From: Nilaparvata lugens
Lineage: Eukaryota; Arthropoda; Insecta; Hemiptera; Delphacidae
DNA length: 64,000 nt
Direction of reading: 5' to 3'
Assembly: GCF_014356525.2 (NCBI RefSeq)
Contig: NC_052506.1
Span: 13,514,783-13,578,782, forward strand
Shown: piece after piece, positions 23,397 through 34,765 of the stretch
Position numbering within the stretch: the first letter of the stretch is position 1
Layout: each line of letters starts with the position of its first letter
The notes under the pieces: generated by a model
The model's input: only the letters and a program-made list of their open reading frames with translations
The model's database searches: none
Told to the model about the DNA's origin: nothing
Made by a program: the position numbers and the translations under genes

Positions 23397-23815
23397 CCTA
23401 TTATATTAAGCGAGCAATTTCTTTATTTTTATATCTGGTTATTTATATTTATATCTGGTTATTCATGTTCAACGGATCTCGAAAACGGCTCTAACGATCT
23501 TCACGAAATTTGGAACATAGTTGGTTTATGATATAAAAATTCGATTGCACTAGGTCTCATCTATGGGAAAACTCGCTGAACGACATTAAAGGAATAATTC
23601 ATCCTTGGCTGAAACAGCTGAGACTTTCGTCGTATGTGGATAGTAAAAAAGTGAGTGAGCGAGTGAGTATGTGAAAAATCAAAATATCGCATCCCCGAAA
23701 TTCATAAGCTGATGACATATAGCCAGCTGTGAAATATGAACACGATCAATTTAGAGAATTGTGTTCTGTTTATCAATAAATAAAAATAACGAGTGAAGCT
23801 CGGTGCCCCGATATT
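23397..23815 (+). mobile_element. Dispersed repeat family K, copy 1
   Basis: It starts near TTAAGCGAGCAATTTCTTT and ends CGAGTGAAGCTCGGTGCCCC. Inside are GGATCTCGAAAACGGCTCTA, GATTGCACTAGGTCTCATC and GGGAAAACTCGCTGA. Copies are at 34090-34765 (+) and 62531-62915 (-). The terminal GAGTGAAGCTC is a small palindrome. It is non-coding, and I do not assign a class. Confidence 0.8.
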
Positions 23816-23905
23816 TATTATTAAATTGGAATAGTTGGCTACAGAGCCGTATGCTGCATCAAAGTTTTATTAGAATGAGATCAGCTGGTGGTTTGAACTG
23901 GTAAT
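23816..23905. repeat. 90-bp direct repeat, right copy
   Basis: This is the partner of 23307-23396, offset by 509 bp, with a single mismatch. The copies abut the family K element directly on both sides. Confidence 0.95.
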
Positions 23906-24399
23906 GTAACACTATATACAAGATGCGAACATAGATTTACTCAATTCTGGATAAAGGCTTAAATTTATTGAACTATCAAGTTGAGCTTGGATGGAGTGCA
24001 CAGGCCTCAAGGAATAAAAAAACTGTATCTTAATATTTGCAATTATTTTGTTTTGTTACCATACTCTTTTTATCAAAATGAGAGACGAACCAACTAAATT
24101 GCATTATAAGTATATTTTGTAATGAATGATCAAATAATCACTATTAAGAAATGTATCTTAGTCTAACGATTATAATTTTATCGAATAGTCAGTGATGAAT
24201 AGCTGGAGTCAGATTAGAAAAAATGCGATAGTTGGAAGTATGTAGATGACTAAAATTAGTCAGACACAAATAGGCTGCGGAATTCGATAATTTATTTATG
24301 GAAAACGAGAGAATTTTGAAAAGCCAATACAGTTTTGTTAATTCAACCCTACCGTTAAATTGGGGGTTAGAAGGTAGTATAAGTCAACGTCGAAAGATA
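23906..24399. other. AT-rich DNA, nothing assigned
   Basis: No gene or partnered repeat is visible. Confidence 0.45.
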
Positions 24400-24960
24400 G
24401 ATTGGGAATTTATTGCTTCGGTGGCGCCACTGACAGGTGGGGGGAGGAGTGACGGGTTGTGAGGAGGTGGCGGAGAGGGCGGAGGAGGAGGTTGAGTGGC
24501 CAGCAAACTGGATTTCCTAGCAGAGGTTCGGCCGATAAATTCATTTACTGGAATCGAGTGTTTTTATGAGTGTGAAATATGGACACGAACGCCGCGGGGA
24601 TGATGCCGTCTAGGGAGGAGGGGGTGGGTGGTTGCGGAGAAGGGGGGTCAGAAATGATCTCAGGGCAAATTGGATTCACTGTCGGCATTATCATAACAAG
24701 ACCGTAAAAGTCGCGCGTAAAACGTGGAACAAATCAAAACAATGAAGCAACGTGTATTCATGAAGCAGCTCGCTTACATAGCCAATAAAAAAGTCTTCCC
24801 GATCATTCTCCGTCTCTTCCTCTCTAACCCTTTGCATCCGTTTCAATTTTTTCCATCCATACATTCTCCCTACTCGCTCTTATGTGTGTTTTGAAATTCA
24901 TTAGAGGCCGGCCGACTGCTGTTGACTAATGAGTCCTATATTGTAACGATAACGAGATGT
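24400..24960. other. GC-richer block with purine-rich tracts, unassigned
   Basis: It has purine-rich runs on the plus strand (GTGGCGGAGAGGGCGGAGGA near 24466, and GGGAGGAGGGGGTGGGTGG near 24613). It is apparently unique, with no coding frame. It could be regulatory DNA. Confidence 0.3.
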
Positions 24961-25848
24961 TCTTGGTGTTTTGGCCCTACAGAGCTTGTAGCATAGGCCT
25001 ACACCAGCTAGGCCGAGTTTCTGTTCAGTTGGGCCTGCATCTTCATTTCAACCTGAAACAGACTGTTTTAACGATGATGCTATTGAAAAACACTGAGAAT
25101 TGGTGATTATCATTGTCAGGTAATAATAAGTGGGCGCCAACCCTGATAAGATATTATTGGTTTTTGTTCCAACTGATTGTTTCTTTTTCAGAGTCTGTTT
25201 GCTTTGAGGCAACTAGCAAGATTGAAAACTGGAGAAATTAGACTTTTTCAAGCTGAAACTCTACAAATCACTTCCTTGACATAGTCTCCGGACTTACATT
25301 TATTCAACTGGATCTGATTATTTTTTGACTCCTACATTATTCTATTTTCATCTATAACTCATTCTATTCTAGATCATCTTAAATTCAGATCATCTATTCA
25401 ACTTTATATTCCTCAAGGGACATTCACATTGATCCTCATAATTGTCGTTTACCGGGGTACATCCATCAGAATGTGTAAGTTGGGGAAAACAAAAAGTCTG
25501 TTGGTAAGCTATATTGTTCCTTATGTTTTTCAATCCAAAAACAAGGTGAGATATCATAGGTTATTGACTCAATGAAGCAGGATGGTAGGACCTGGTTCAG
25601 GCTGATTGATCTGCTTCAGTTGGGTATGGATATATACGCGAATTTATGATAGGCGTATCATAATAATATGATTGTTATCAAGACATCGTGATAATAAACC
25701 CACTTTGTATGTATTCAGAGAACTTGAAAATTATGTAACTTCTATAAAACTCACTCTATTCTAATTATTTTAAAAAGTTGAGCGGCTCACAAACCACTTG
25801 CATTTTATTCACGTTTGTTTTCTTAGAACACTAGTGCCCAGTTACACA
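24961..25848. other. AT-rich DNA, nothing assigned
   Basis: No domain-bearing frame and no partner repeat. A polypyrimidine-AG (GTTTCTTTTTCAG near 25180-25192) looks like a splice acceptor, but the following sequence opens no convincing exon. Confidence 0.4.
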
Positions 25849-25869
25849 AAAGCCTCGTTACTGATCATG

Positions 25870-26190
25870 ATTTTTAGTTCAATATTATTTGTTGATTTTT
25901 CTACTGTTCTAAAGTTTTTACTGTAATTATTAGTTGAATTTTAACCTAAATTTTCTGCATTATTGCGAAATTTTATGTTTTCATTTTACTGTTTTGCAAC
26001 TCGAGGCAAAGATTTTCTTTTTGCTGGTGATGCCTATATTTTATATTTTATTTTAATTAAGTAGATGTATGATTAATTATGTTCATTAATTCATATTTTT
26101 AATGATATGTCATATTATGAAGAGTTTGTAATATGTCTTGAATATTATGAATTGGCAATAAATGAATTGAATTGAAAAAAAAACGATTAA
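25870..26190 (+). mobile_element. LINE 3' tail inserted in a MITE
   Basis: AT-rich 3' UTR-like DNA ends GCAATAAATGAATTGAATTG followed by an A-run, the hallmark of target-primed reverse transcription. It interrupts the family A left arm between ATCATGATT and CATGAGAACC. No coding part remains. Confidence 0.55.
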
Positions 26191-26232
26191 AGGTCATGAG
26201 AACCAATCAGAAAATATATTTTTGAAAATAAT

Positions 26233-26423
26233 TAGACTCAACTCACACGAGATGCAACTCAGGTCGAGAAGAGACTCGACTCTAGTCGAGAGCATGTGTT
26301 TTCAAATCGTGTCGTCGCGGAGACCAGAATCGACTGGTCTGAGGGTCACCATTTGGAAACACATGCTCTCGACTAGAGTAGAGTCTCTCCTCGACCTGAG
26401 TCACGTGAGTGTGAGTTGAGCCT
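26233..26423. mobile_element. 191-bp foldback element, GC-richer arms
   Basis: GACTCAACTCACACGAG ... CTCTAGTCGAGAGCATGTG on the left mirrors CACATGCTCTCGACTAGAG ... GTGTGAGTTGAGCC on the right, around the core GACCAGAATCGACTGGTC. It lies within the split family A MITE. Single copy in the window. Confidence 0.85.
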
Positions 26424-26512
26424 TAGTTGAGGCTTATTTGATTTCGTGTTTGGATTTGCTTTGGTTTTCGTAGCTTTAATCATGATTAAAATTAAACAAG
26501 CTTTTGTGCAAC

Positions 26513-26799
26513 TGGCAAACTTTTGAACTTAAGTTTTTCCAATACAACTAACTGTTTCATCAGTACAGTTGGTTAGGCTCCAATTCAGGTAATATGAATT
26601 CACATATCCAGTGTTTGAAGGTAGTTTACTATAATTATGTAACTTCCTCAATATAATATACGATCCTAGCTCAATGTTGTTAGTTTATGGCGATGTGGAT
26701 ATTTACTGTCTGCCAGTGGATATCCAGCAAGCTAACGGAGGATTTCTATCAGGTAATGCGATCACTTCCTCTTGTAGCAAAGACACAGTATATGAGAAG
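26513..26799. other. AT-rich DNA, nothing assigned
   Basis: No gene or repeat with a partner is visible. Confidence 0.4.
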
Positions 26800-27425
26800 A
26801 TGGACTGTAGTTGATTGGTGGTGGTGTGAATGGGCTGCTGCTGCTGTTCTGACCATTGACAGAGGCGTGTCCTGTCCGCTAAAGCCGAGGCTTGTCCGAC
26901 TTCAATTAACATTCTCAACAAATCATCTTTCACATAATACTTCGAAAACAAATTAACAGCTTCCGTTAATTAACTTAAGCGCAGTGAATATCAATTCCAG
27001 TTAGGTTATTTATGTTATTATTAAGCGCGCGGGTGCATGCGCCTGCGTACGAGTGCTAGCCGGCCACCGAGATAAGGCCGAACTCTATTAATTACAACGG
27101 TAATGACTTGCTGGTGGCCGATCGCTGGACGCAGATAAGCGCCGTACTCCAGCGCAGCGACTCTCAACCTCCAACTGATGAAATTAACCAGCGACCCGCC
27201 CAACAGCGGGTCGATCCCTCAACGACCAATTTGTTACCACCGGGCTTTGTAATCGAACCGATTTCATCAATTAATTTGATTTCTGCCCGACCCCGACCCC
27301 CTCCACCCAGCGTGCCGTGTAATGAGGTGGCCGCACCATCAATTACACACATTCTCAAATCTTTACCACTTATCTAGCCAGCCTTATCTGTCCGGTAAGC
27401 ATCGTCAAAATGTAATGCAAATAGT
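26800..27425. promoter_or_regulatory. GC-richer unique block dense in GATA and TAATTA motifs, candidate enhancer
   Basis: GATAAG occurs near 27070 and 27133, and its complement CTTATC near 27369 and 27383. ATTAATTA/AATTAC homeodomain-type words occur near 27087, 27270 and 27340. A short perfect hairpin, CGACCCGC with GCGGGTCG around a 6-base loop, lies at 27192-27213. All overlapping ORFs on both strands lack motifs. The block seems single copy. The enhancer call is inference from motif density and composition. Confidence 0.35.
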
Positions 27426-28497
27426 TTTCTTGTACGCTACGTAATTAAATTTCTAGCTTCAACGTCGTTAGTCCTCCCATCTATAATGGGTATTACGGTA
27501 GAACATTTAAGATATATTCAATTGATAAAAATCGTACGTGTCGGATGTAGGAATGGCCTGTTAAATGGCCTTCTCTACTATACATGGAAGCATCCTATGC
27601 AGCCCAACTGGAAAATCTCACTCGTGATAATCCGGCTTATAAACTGGGCTATAGTTTATCGACATGTTGGGACAAAAAATTATTAAACTGAAATCAAGCG
27701 AGATGGGATGAAAGTTGACCAATCTAAGTAGTAGCAAGTTAGCTGGACCATTGAAATATTTGAAATGTGTGTGCAAATCCATTGACGCTTGAATCTTTCA
27801 CTGTATAACTTCTTTGTAGCAGACTTTGCAATTAGGCTTTGAAAATAATACTGATGATTGAATAATGCAATAAAATCAACAAACTTCTGGAGAAGTGATA
27901 ATTAAAGTTAGAAAATTAGTAACTCTTCCGCTATTTGAAAATAGGGATCTGACTACTAGAACCTTAGATAAGAGTACCGATAGCTTTTTTAAAATATGGA
28001 GTTCACATTCATTTCTTAATCAAATATTTAATTAAGAAATTGTTATTCATAACTTTTCTTTAAGTTTTCTGTACCGTACTTGACGCAAGTCAAGTCCAAT
28101 ATTATTAATACTACTTCATGATTGGTAGGAAATTCAAAGAAACAATCGCTTCATACAGAATGATGAGTATTCAATAATTACCGTTTTAGTGTTAATTTCC
28201 AACGTTATAAATTTGCCTTACCCCAATTTCCCTCTATTACAATCTCTTCAAATGATAGGAACTTCACTCATGAATTATTCATAAAAAATTATTCATCAAC
28301 CCCGCCTAAACGAAAAAATGAACAACCCCCTCCCACCCACGGTTGGGCAGCCCTGTCATGGGTTATGCGCAAATCAAATTTATTCCGTCAAATTGAAAAC
28401 AATACAATGTAGATTGTGAAATACATAATAAGATTCAAGAAATACACAATAATATTCCAATAACACACATAAACTCTTAAATTGAAAATAACTCATA
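27426..28497. other. AT-rich DNA, nothing assigned
   Basis: The 66-codon frame at 27486-27686 has no motif. AAATCAAATTTATTCCGTC near 28373 may be a LINE tail read on the minus strand. Confidence 0.4.
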
Positions 28498-28650
28498 ATT
28501 GAAAGAATAAGACTTTGATATTGTCAATACCACTTTTATTCATTCGAAAATTAATTCATAATTCAGTACCAGGTTTCAGGTTTCAAAGTCTTATTCTTTC
28601 AATATATGGAGAAATACCACAACATCTCATACCATACAATCAAATTATAA
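28498..28650. mobile_element. Foldback element with a shared 'atggagaaat' tail
   Basis: TGAAAGAATAAGACTTTGA and TCAAAGTCTTATTCTTTCA are exact complements around an 80-base interior. The following ATATGGAGAAATACCACAAC is shared with elements at 42.97 and 45.17 kb, and the interior with 15.55 kb. Confidence 0.75.
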
Positions 28651-29640
28651 AAATAACTCGTTTTCAATCTGACAAAGCCAGCAAAACCTAGGTTTGTGCG
28701 CTGGCATAGGTACACAGTACACAATACTGTACATTAAAGAAGTTGAACATGATTCAACGATTCCAGAGAAGGCAATCATTTCATTGTTGATGCTCATTTA
28801 AACTTACCTATGTGCACAATACGAACAACCAATGGACCTAGAATTCTAGGTACCTTGGGAACAGCCATAGAGACATTTGAATCAAACTGATGTCAGGCAA
28901 AATCCAATATTATGCAAATGCAATAAGTTTTGAAGCACGGCTCCACGAACTCAGCAAAGTCGAGGCAATAAAGTTGGTAGACAACGGAGGATTGATGTGG
29001 AGACTCGACAGAAAGTAGGGAGCCATTTGAATCAGTTTACTGCTAAGTGGTGTCTAGAAAAAAGCAGAGCTTTTTGATTGGGTCAATCTTTGAGCAGAAC
29101 TAAGAGAAGAGAAATCTAGATTGTAGTACAGTTGATGAGTAGGCTAGTGCTATCTGAATATGATTGTGGAAGTAAGAGATTATGTTAAGGAGCTCACTAA
29201 TTCATTCAGTAAATGAAAGTGAGTTTAAATAAAACGAATTTTCTCATTAGACTCATAGTATAGTAGAAGAAGAAAAACCAATAGCAATAGTATCAACAAG
29301 AGAAAAACATCGTTAAAAGTTATAATGGAACATTATGATTGTGAATCTGTGAATTGAATAGCCTAATGGAAACGGATTTCAATTTTTTAGTCTAGTTATT
29401 AGTAGACGTTTTTCGAAATTATTTCAATTCAAGTTTTATCCAATGATATCACTTACATGACAGATTCCATTATGCAAATGATATTACAGATCATTGAATA
29501 CAATACTGTTTGCTTGAGAAAAATCTTGTCTGCAAACAGGAGTGAAATACATTCAGAACTCAACTAAAAATGCTTATCTATAAACTCAAATGAAAATACT
29601 CATCTTAATTAAATTTAATTATCTTAATTCATCCCACACA
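28651..29640. other. AT-rich DNA, nothing assigned
   Basis: No gene or partnered repeat is visible. Confidence 0.4.
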
Positions 29641-29983
29641 CGCACATACATACCAACACTTACACACACCCACACACCATGGAGAAATCATAATAATTTA
29701 ATAAAATGTTGAAAGAATTGAAACAAGTGACTGTCATGGTTATTCATCTAAGAATGATAAAAAGCTCATTAATCTCAACCGGAGAATGATCAATCAACCA
29801 TAGGTGTAATTTAGATTTGTAAGATTTAAGATTATTTGAATTTTTAATCTCGACGGGCAGACTATTGAAGAATTCAGCACCCAAAGAAATGAAGCTCTTT
29901 TGAAAGAGAGTGCAATATGATGTGGGTGGAATTATTAACCATCTAGTATTACCTCTTGTATTGTAAGCAACATCGGCACCTCG
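29641..29983 (-). pseudogene. Non-LTR retrotransposon, C-terminal fragment of the ORF2 protein
   Basis: Read on the minus strand, 29983 to 29744 encodes a peptide with AYNTRGNTRWLIIPPTSY, LFQKSFISLGAEFFNSLP and LKSYKSKLHLWL before a TGA stop. This order (an NTRGN motif, then a SLG-x-x-FFNSLP-like motif, then KSK-x-x-L-x-x-WL) is the extreme C-terminus of jockey- or CR1-like reverse-transcriptase proteins. About 80 codons remain, against several hundred in an intact ORF2. A CA/TG-rich tail follows at 29640-29680. It is 5'-truncated at 29983 and dead. Confidence 0.75.
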
Positions 29984-30215
29984 ATTGCCACTTGGCTATT
30001 TAGCTAATTTTCTTTACTATCTAGACCCTTCAAATTGTGAATTTAGACTCTTCAGATTTGGAAAATTGAAATAATCCATTGAAAAAACTTGAGACAAGCA
30101 TTGTCAAAGTGCCTTTCAAACAGCAACCCAACTAATGAGATGCTAAAAGATTATTATGCAGGTTTGAAGTCAGTGGACCATTGAAATGGTTTATTAAACA
30201 TGTTAGAATGCTGAT
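29984..30215. other. AT-rich DNA, nothing assigned
   Basis: No gene or partnered repeat is visible. Confidence 0.4.
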
Positions 30216-30900
30216 GGTGATGTTATCCTGTGCAGCATGGGCACGAAGACATCACCGATAACGACGAGATTGTTTGTTGATGGTGATGATGTCGATGGTT
30301 GGGGGTGAAGGAGGGGGAGGGCGAAGAGCACGAGTACATCTCAATCGGTTGCCTCGGGTGTTGAAGGGGGTGTGGGGGGGATGAGAGGGAGCTCAGTCCC
30401 CCTGATTTATCGTTCGAGTACATTTTCGCCGCAAGACTGTTGGACATTTACTCAGGCCCCGATTGCGCGTAAATAATCAATTTGCTTTCTGGAACACCGG
30501 CCAATTACCCGGCAAGAGTAAATATTCCACATGCCTGAAAATTGTGATTGAATTTTATGTTATTCTATTCATCGGCTGTCTGCAAGTCTGCAGTTCGGCC
30601 GTTGAAGGAACCTAATGAGGAAAGACCTTTTTGTTTTAAGTCTGTTACGGAACAAAACTCTCACAGCGGGGGCGGCCATATTTTACGGCTATTAATTCTC
30701 TCCCCTATGGCTGGCCTCACCGCCCCCGCCCCGCCCCGCCTAAACTTCGCCTCTTTTAATCATCACGATGTTTAATTATGAACGCATTCACTAATGCCCT
30801 ACCTCTACGAAAGACGTGCGTCTATGTCTACGACTAGTCTAGCTCGACGATTTCCATTCAGTCGAGACGCAATTACTCACTTTTCCGAATCAACTATTGG
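30216..30900. other. GC-richer unique block, possible cis-regulatory DNA
   Basis: It includes a G-rich tract (30298-30395), then GATTGCGCGTAAATAATC near 30459 and CCGGCCAATTACCCGGC near 30498, separated from a second GC-rich stretch at 30710-30750 (CCGCCCCCGCCCCGCC). The word GCGCGTAA recurs from the 7.3-kb block. Frames on both strands lack motifs. Confidence 0.3.
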
Positions 30901-31572
30901 GGATAGGTACCAATTCATTTAATTAAAATACTGATAAAAAATAAGTTTTCAATAAATACACATTTGTTGTGATTAGTAAAAATAATTGTAGAACATAGAA
31001 ATAATCATGTACATGTGAGTCCGGTCATATCCAATTCCGCGTTCCTGCAGCAGTTATTGGAAGCTGCTGTACTTGTGTGCAAGCTGCTTTATGGTAACTT
31101 ATTATTTCTAAGAGGGAAATTTGAATAAAAATAGCTACAGTACGGTATATTTTCATGAAGTCTATCTAAAAAACAAATTACCCAATTGAATAGACTTAGA
31201 ACGTTGTCAAAAATCCACTTTAATTAAATAAAAATTAAAAATTAATATTTTACAGGAGCAAGCTTTCGTGTGTGCTCACACATCATCAGCTGTAAGTTAC
31301 AGTAAAGTTACAGGAAGTAGAAAGATTCCAACTTAACAAAAACAAAAGCAAGAGCTTTAACAACAACATCAACATTAACACTACAAACTCAATTAAATTA
31401 CCCAATTTTAAAATTTTATGTTCAGTATTTTATTAGTATTTTTATTAACATTTTTTAGATTTCTGAATTTTCCATTGATTAGATTTTATCATTCATTCAA
31501 TATTAGTGTTTTCAAGTTCAAGGGAGACTGTGGCTTAAGGTTATAGTCAAGTTTTTTACGAAATAGCACGTT
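30901..31572. other. AT-rich DNA, nothing assigned
   Basis: No gene is visible. The phrase GTGTGCTCACACATCATCAG near 31270 is a small inverted repeat. Confidence 0.4.
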
Positions 31573-32431
31573 GTTTTCCACAAATTTTCTCTACAAATCT
31601 TACCCCGAAGTAGGCCTATCTCATTCCAACAACATCCTCTATTTTGTTGATGGCATACTTTGATCGTTTGTTCATATTGATGGATAATTAAACAGATGAG
31701 ATTAAGCTCTTTATGATAGTACTACAAGAAGCTCATTAATGAAAGATATCCATATTCCATTAGAATACAATCAATCAAACTTTATTTGTTTTCCACAAAT
31801 TTTCTCTACAAATCTTACCCCGAAGTAGGCCTATCTCATTCCAACAACATCCTCTATTTTGTTGATGGCATACTTTGATCGTTTGTTCATATTGATGGAT
31901 AATTAAACAGATGAGATTAAGCTCTTTATGATAGTACTACAAGAAGCTCATTAATGAAAGATATCCATATTCCATTAGAATACAATCAATCAAACTTTAT
32001 TTGTTTTCCACAAATTTTCTCTACAAATCTTACCCCGAAGTAGGCCTATCTCATTCCAACAACATCCTCTATTTTGTTGATGGCATACTTTGATCGTTTG
32101 TTCATATTGATGGATAATTAAACAGATGAGATTAAGCTCTTTATGATAGTACTACAAGAAGCTCATTAATGAAAGATATCCATATTCCATTAGAATACAA
32201 TCAATCAAACTTTATTTGTTTTCCACAAATTTTCTCTACAAATCTTACCCCGAAGTAGGCCTATCTCATTCCAACAACATCCTCTATTTTGTTGATGGCA
32301 TACTTTGATCGTTGTTCATATTGATGGATAATTAAACAGATGAGATTAAGCTCTTTATGATAGTACTACAAGAAGCTCATTAATGAAAGATATCCATATT
32401 CCATTAGAATACAATCAATCAAACTTTATTT
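31573..32431. repeat. Tandem array, four units of 215 bp
   Basis: Units begin GTTTTCCACAAATTTTCTCT at 31573, 31788, 32003 and 32218, so the period is 215 bp. The last unit lost one T (GATCGTTGTT for GATCGTTTGTT). The units are otherwise essentially identical. Each ends AATCAATCAAACTTTATTT, which resembles the minus-strand 3' end of LINEs and may hint at the origin of the unit. Near-identity implies a very recent expansion, gene conversion or an assembly effect. Confidence 0.97.
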
Positions 32432-32559
32432 GTTGAATCTTGAAACAAATTACAACAATAAAAAGTTTGTATTGCTGAAAATCTGGATTCAGTTCACCTG
32501 CAAGGTAAACTTGTGCTCAGGGAAGGTAAGTATCCCATAAAGAACAGAATATTGTCAAC

Positions 32560-33725
32560 CACGACTGTGGTCATTACTGAGATGTGGTTAATTTGTGGAT
32601 CTGTGAATAGCAGGTGGAGTGGCGATGGGGCGATGTACGAGTAGATAGATGAATTTTCTATCTATTTATCCATCTTGACGATGAAACGAGTGGTGACTTG
32701 GGTATCTATCCATCCACCTTGGCTATGAGACGACTAATCAGCCGAGTGCTGACTTGGTCATGGCAAGCAGCAGCTGCAGCCTGATGAAGATGTCGACTGG
32801 TGGCTGATGGGTGACCACTAGTTGCTGCCGCTGCTTCTGCTGTTATTCGTAGCGAATACAAACACAACCGAGTCCGATCAAATATGTAAAACAGAGCGCG
32901 TATAAATCGCCGGCTACAAGAGTGTTGGCCGGGCGTCTTCATTAGGGAGGGTAGAAGCTAGGCTGAGAGTCGGCTGGCCGAGTAGCCAGAGGGACGCAGA
33001 GCGAGGTGCGCAAAGATGATTTAGGTGATCGGTGCCCGATGTACGATCTCTAATTGACTGTTAATGCCGGTACTGGAAATTGAAAACAAATAAAGTCGGT
33101 GCTAACATGTTGCCCATGAGTTCGTTAGTTGGACCAATGGACGGACGGATGGATCGAGCAGTAAATCAATTACACCAGTCGAGGCCTTTTTCCTATTATT
33201 GTTGTGTTTGTTTACCCAATTAGCGGTCGATTGTTACTCTTCTGCTGGTCGATGAGTTATCGCCGTTCGCGTTCGTCCTATTCAACGAGAAACTAATAAA
33301 GGGGTGATGATAAAGAAGAGGATGACGAATAATAAGAAGAAAATGCCAAGTTTGCGGGCTTTGAGCCATCTCGGTTCCAAACTGCGGATGGACGTCTGTT
33401 GGCGTATTAATGAAGTTATTACCCTCGTTAGGGGATATGACGAATAGGATACTGGGCTCGCGTGCTTGTAGACCTGTGTCTGTGTGCTTGTGTAGCCCAA
33501 TACGCCTGAAAAACTCAGCTTGGTAGTTTTTCTTACACTCTCGTTTGGCTGCGTTCTCTTTTACGAGCTGACATCGCCATTGATGCAGGCCTAATAACAA
33601 CGGTCACTGGCTGGCCGGATCTTGGTTCATGAGTTTTATTACCTGCCGTTTATAGCATCGGCAATACTCTCGTTCCGGAGGGGAGAAATAATTAACTGTA
33701 TCGACGTTATTATGTTTCCTTTTAC
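32560..33725. other. Longest GC-richer unique block, possible regulatory region
   Basis: Composition is raised for more than 1 kb. It has GCAGCAGCTGCAGCC near 32765, a motif-rich stretch at 33000-33110 (GTGATCGGTGCCCGATG) and AATTAGCGGTCGATTG near 33219. The longest frame, 33220-33600 (-) with 126 codons, starts with TTG, overlaps another open frame and has no domain, so I do not call it. A promoter or enhancer is possible. Confidence 0.3.
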
Positions 33726-34089
33726 ACTCTATTGCTGATGAGTTGAGGCTTGTTCAATTTTTTCTTAACTTATTATTGACAGATCAATTCTATGCTAACT
33801 GGAGCCTATCATAGAGCTTTGTATTTTCGCATAATTATTCAATTGCAATACATAGATTATGATTATAAATTTACGACAGTCATTGAAATGGACAGTTAAT
33901 GGAATGAGGTAGGCCTAGTCCTACATGAGTTTCAAATATAAAAAAATATACTCATCGTCCACCTTTACATTTTTAAAAGAGATTCGAGTAAGACAAAATA
34001 TTTTAGACGTTCCTCTCATGAGCAATAATATAATGTGATGCATTGTGTGATAGATTAGATTCCTTTACTTAAGTAGATTACAATAATTT
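33726..34089. other. AT-rich DNA, nothing assigned
   Basis: No gene or partnered repeat is visible. Confidence 0.4.
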
Positions 34090-34765
34090 ATCCTATACAA
34101 TTAAACGAGCAATTTCTGTTTATATGTTTATATGTTTACATGTTTGGATGTTTGGATGTTTAGATGTTTATATGTATGTATTTCACTGGATCTCGAAAAC
34201 GGCTCTAACGATTCTCACGAAATTCAGAACATAGTAGGTTTATAATAATATAAAGATTCGATTGCACTAGGTCTCATCCCTGGGAAAACTCGCTGGAAGA
34301 CACTAAAAGGATGATTATTATTCATCCTTGGAAAAAAAGCTGATAATAATTATTTCATCGTCTGTTGATGATGGAAGTGAGTGAGCAAGTTCATGTGTGT
34401 GGGACTGTGTCAAAATTATGACTCAGCTGTTGAACTTTTGTAATCATTCAATCAGATACTTAGTGCCGGTTGCAAAATAGCCGGGTTATTTTCAATCCTG
34501 ATTACTTCCAGTAGATCCATCTTTTTGAAATGGTCTTCTCTGATTTTGTTCAAGTGAAATTAATCAGGATTAAAATTTAACCGGCTTTTGTGCAACCGGG
34601 CCTTTGTGAGGGAAATTTTTGCATTCCTCTGGGAATTAATCTCAATTTACTGTGATTAGATAGAACATTTCTGTATGAACTATGAATGTTATTATAATTT
34701 CTCCTTTCGTAATAATTTTTTTATGCTTTTGTACTCCAGAGCGAAGCTCGGTCCCGGATATTCAG
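34090..34765 (+). mobile_element. Dispersed repeat family K, copy 2, carrying a MITE
   Basis: It opens TTAAACGAGCAATTTCTG and ends GAGCGAAGCTCGGTCCCGG. The core GGATCTCGAAAACGGCTCTA, CTAGGTCTCATCCCTGGG and CGCTGGAAGACAC matches 23.4 kb. A local (GTTTRKATGT)n run at 34115-34170 expands its left part, and a family A MITE at 34463-34602 interrupts the right part. Confidence 0.8.
34463..34602. mobile_element. Foldback MITE, family A, copy inside family K
   Basis: The left end GCCGGTTGCAAAATAGCCGG and right end CCGGCTTTTGTGCAACCGG are inverted. The interior retains ATCAGGATTAAAATTTAACC. The left arm is more decayed than the right. Confidence 0.85.

Larger units (their letters stand above)
25849..26512. 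mobile_element. Family A MITE split by two later insertions
   Basis: The left terminus GCCCAGTTACACAAAAGCC and right terminus GCTTTTGTGCAACTGGC are inverted, and GAGAACCAATCAGA of the left arm appears near 26200. Between the left arm pieces lies a LINE 3' tail (about 25870-26185). Within the right part lies the foldback at 26233-26423. Unbroken family A copies are about 150 bp, so roughly 500 bp is inserted DNA. Confidence 0.65.

Noticed and set aside
31573..32431. CRISPR-like array
   Set aside because: The 215-bp units adjoin without distinct spacers, and the window is eukaryotic; this is a tandem repeat.
33220..33600. 126-codon minus-strand frame in a GC-richer block
   Set aside because: It starts with TTG, overlaps a second open frame (33282-33500), shows no motif and has no splice context.
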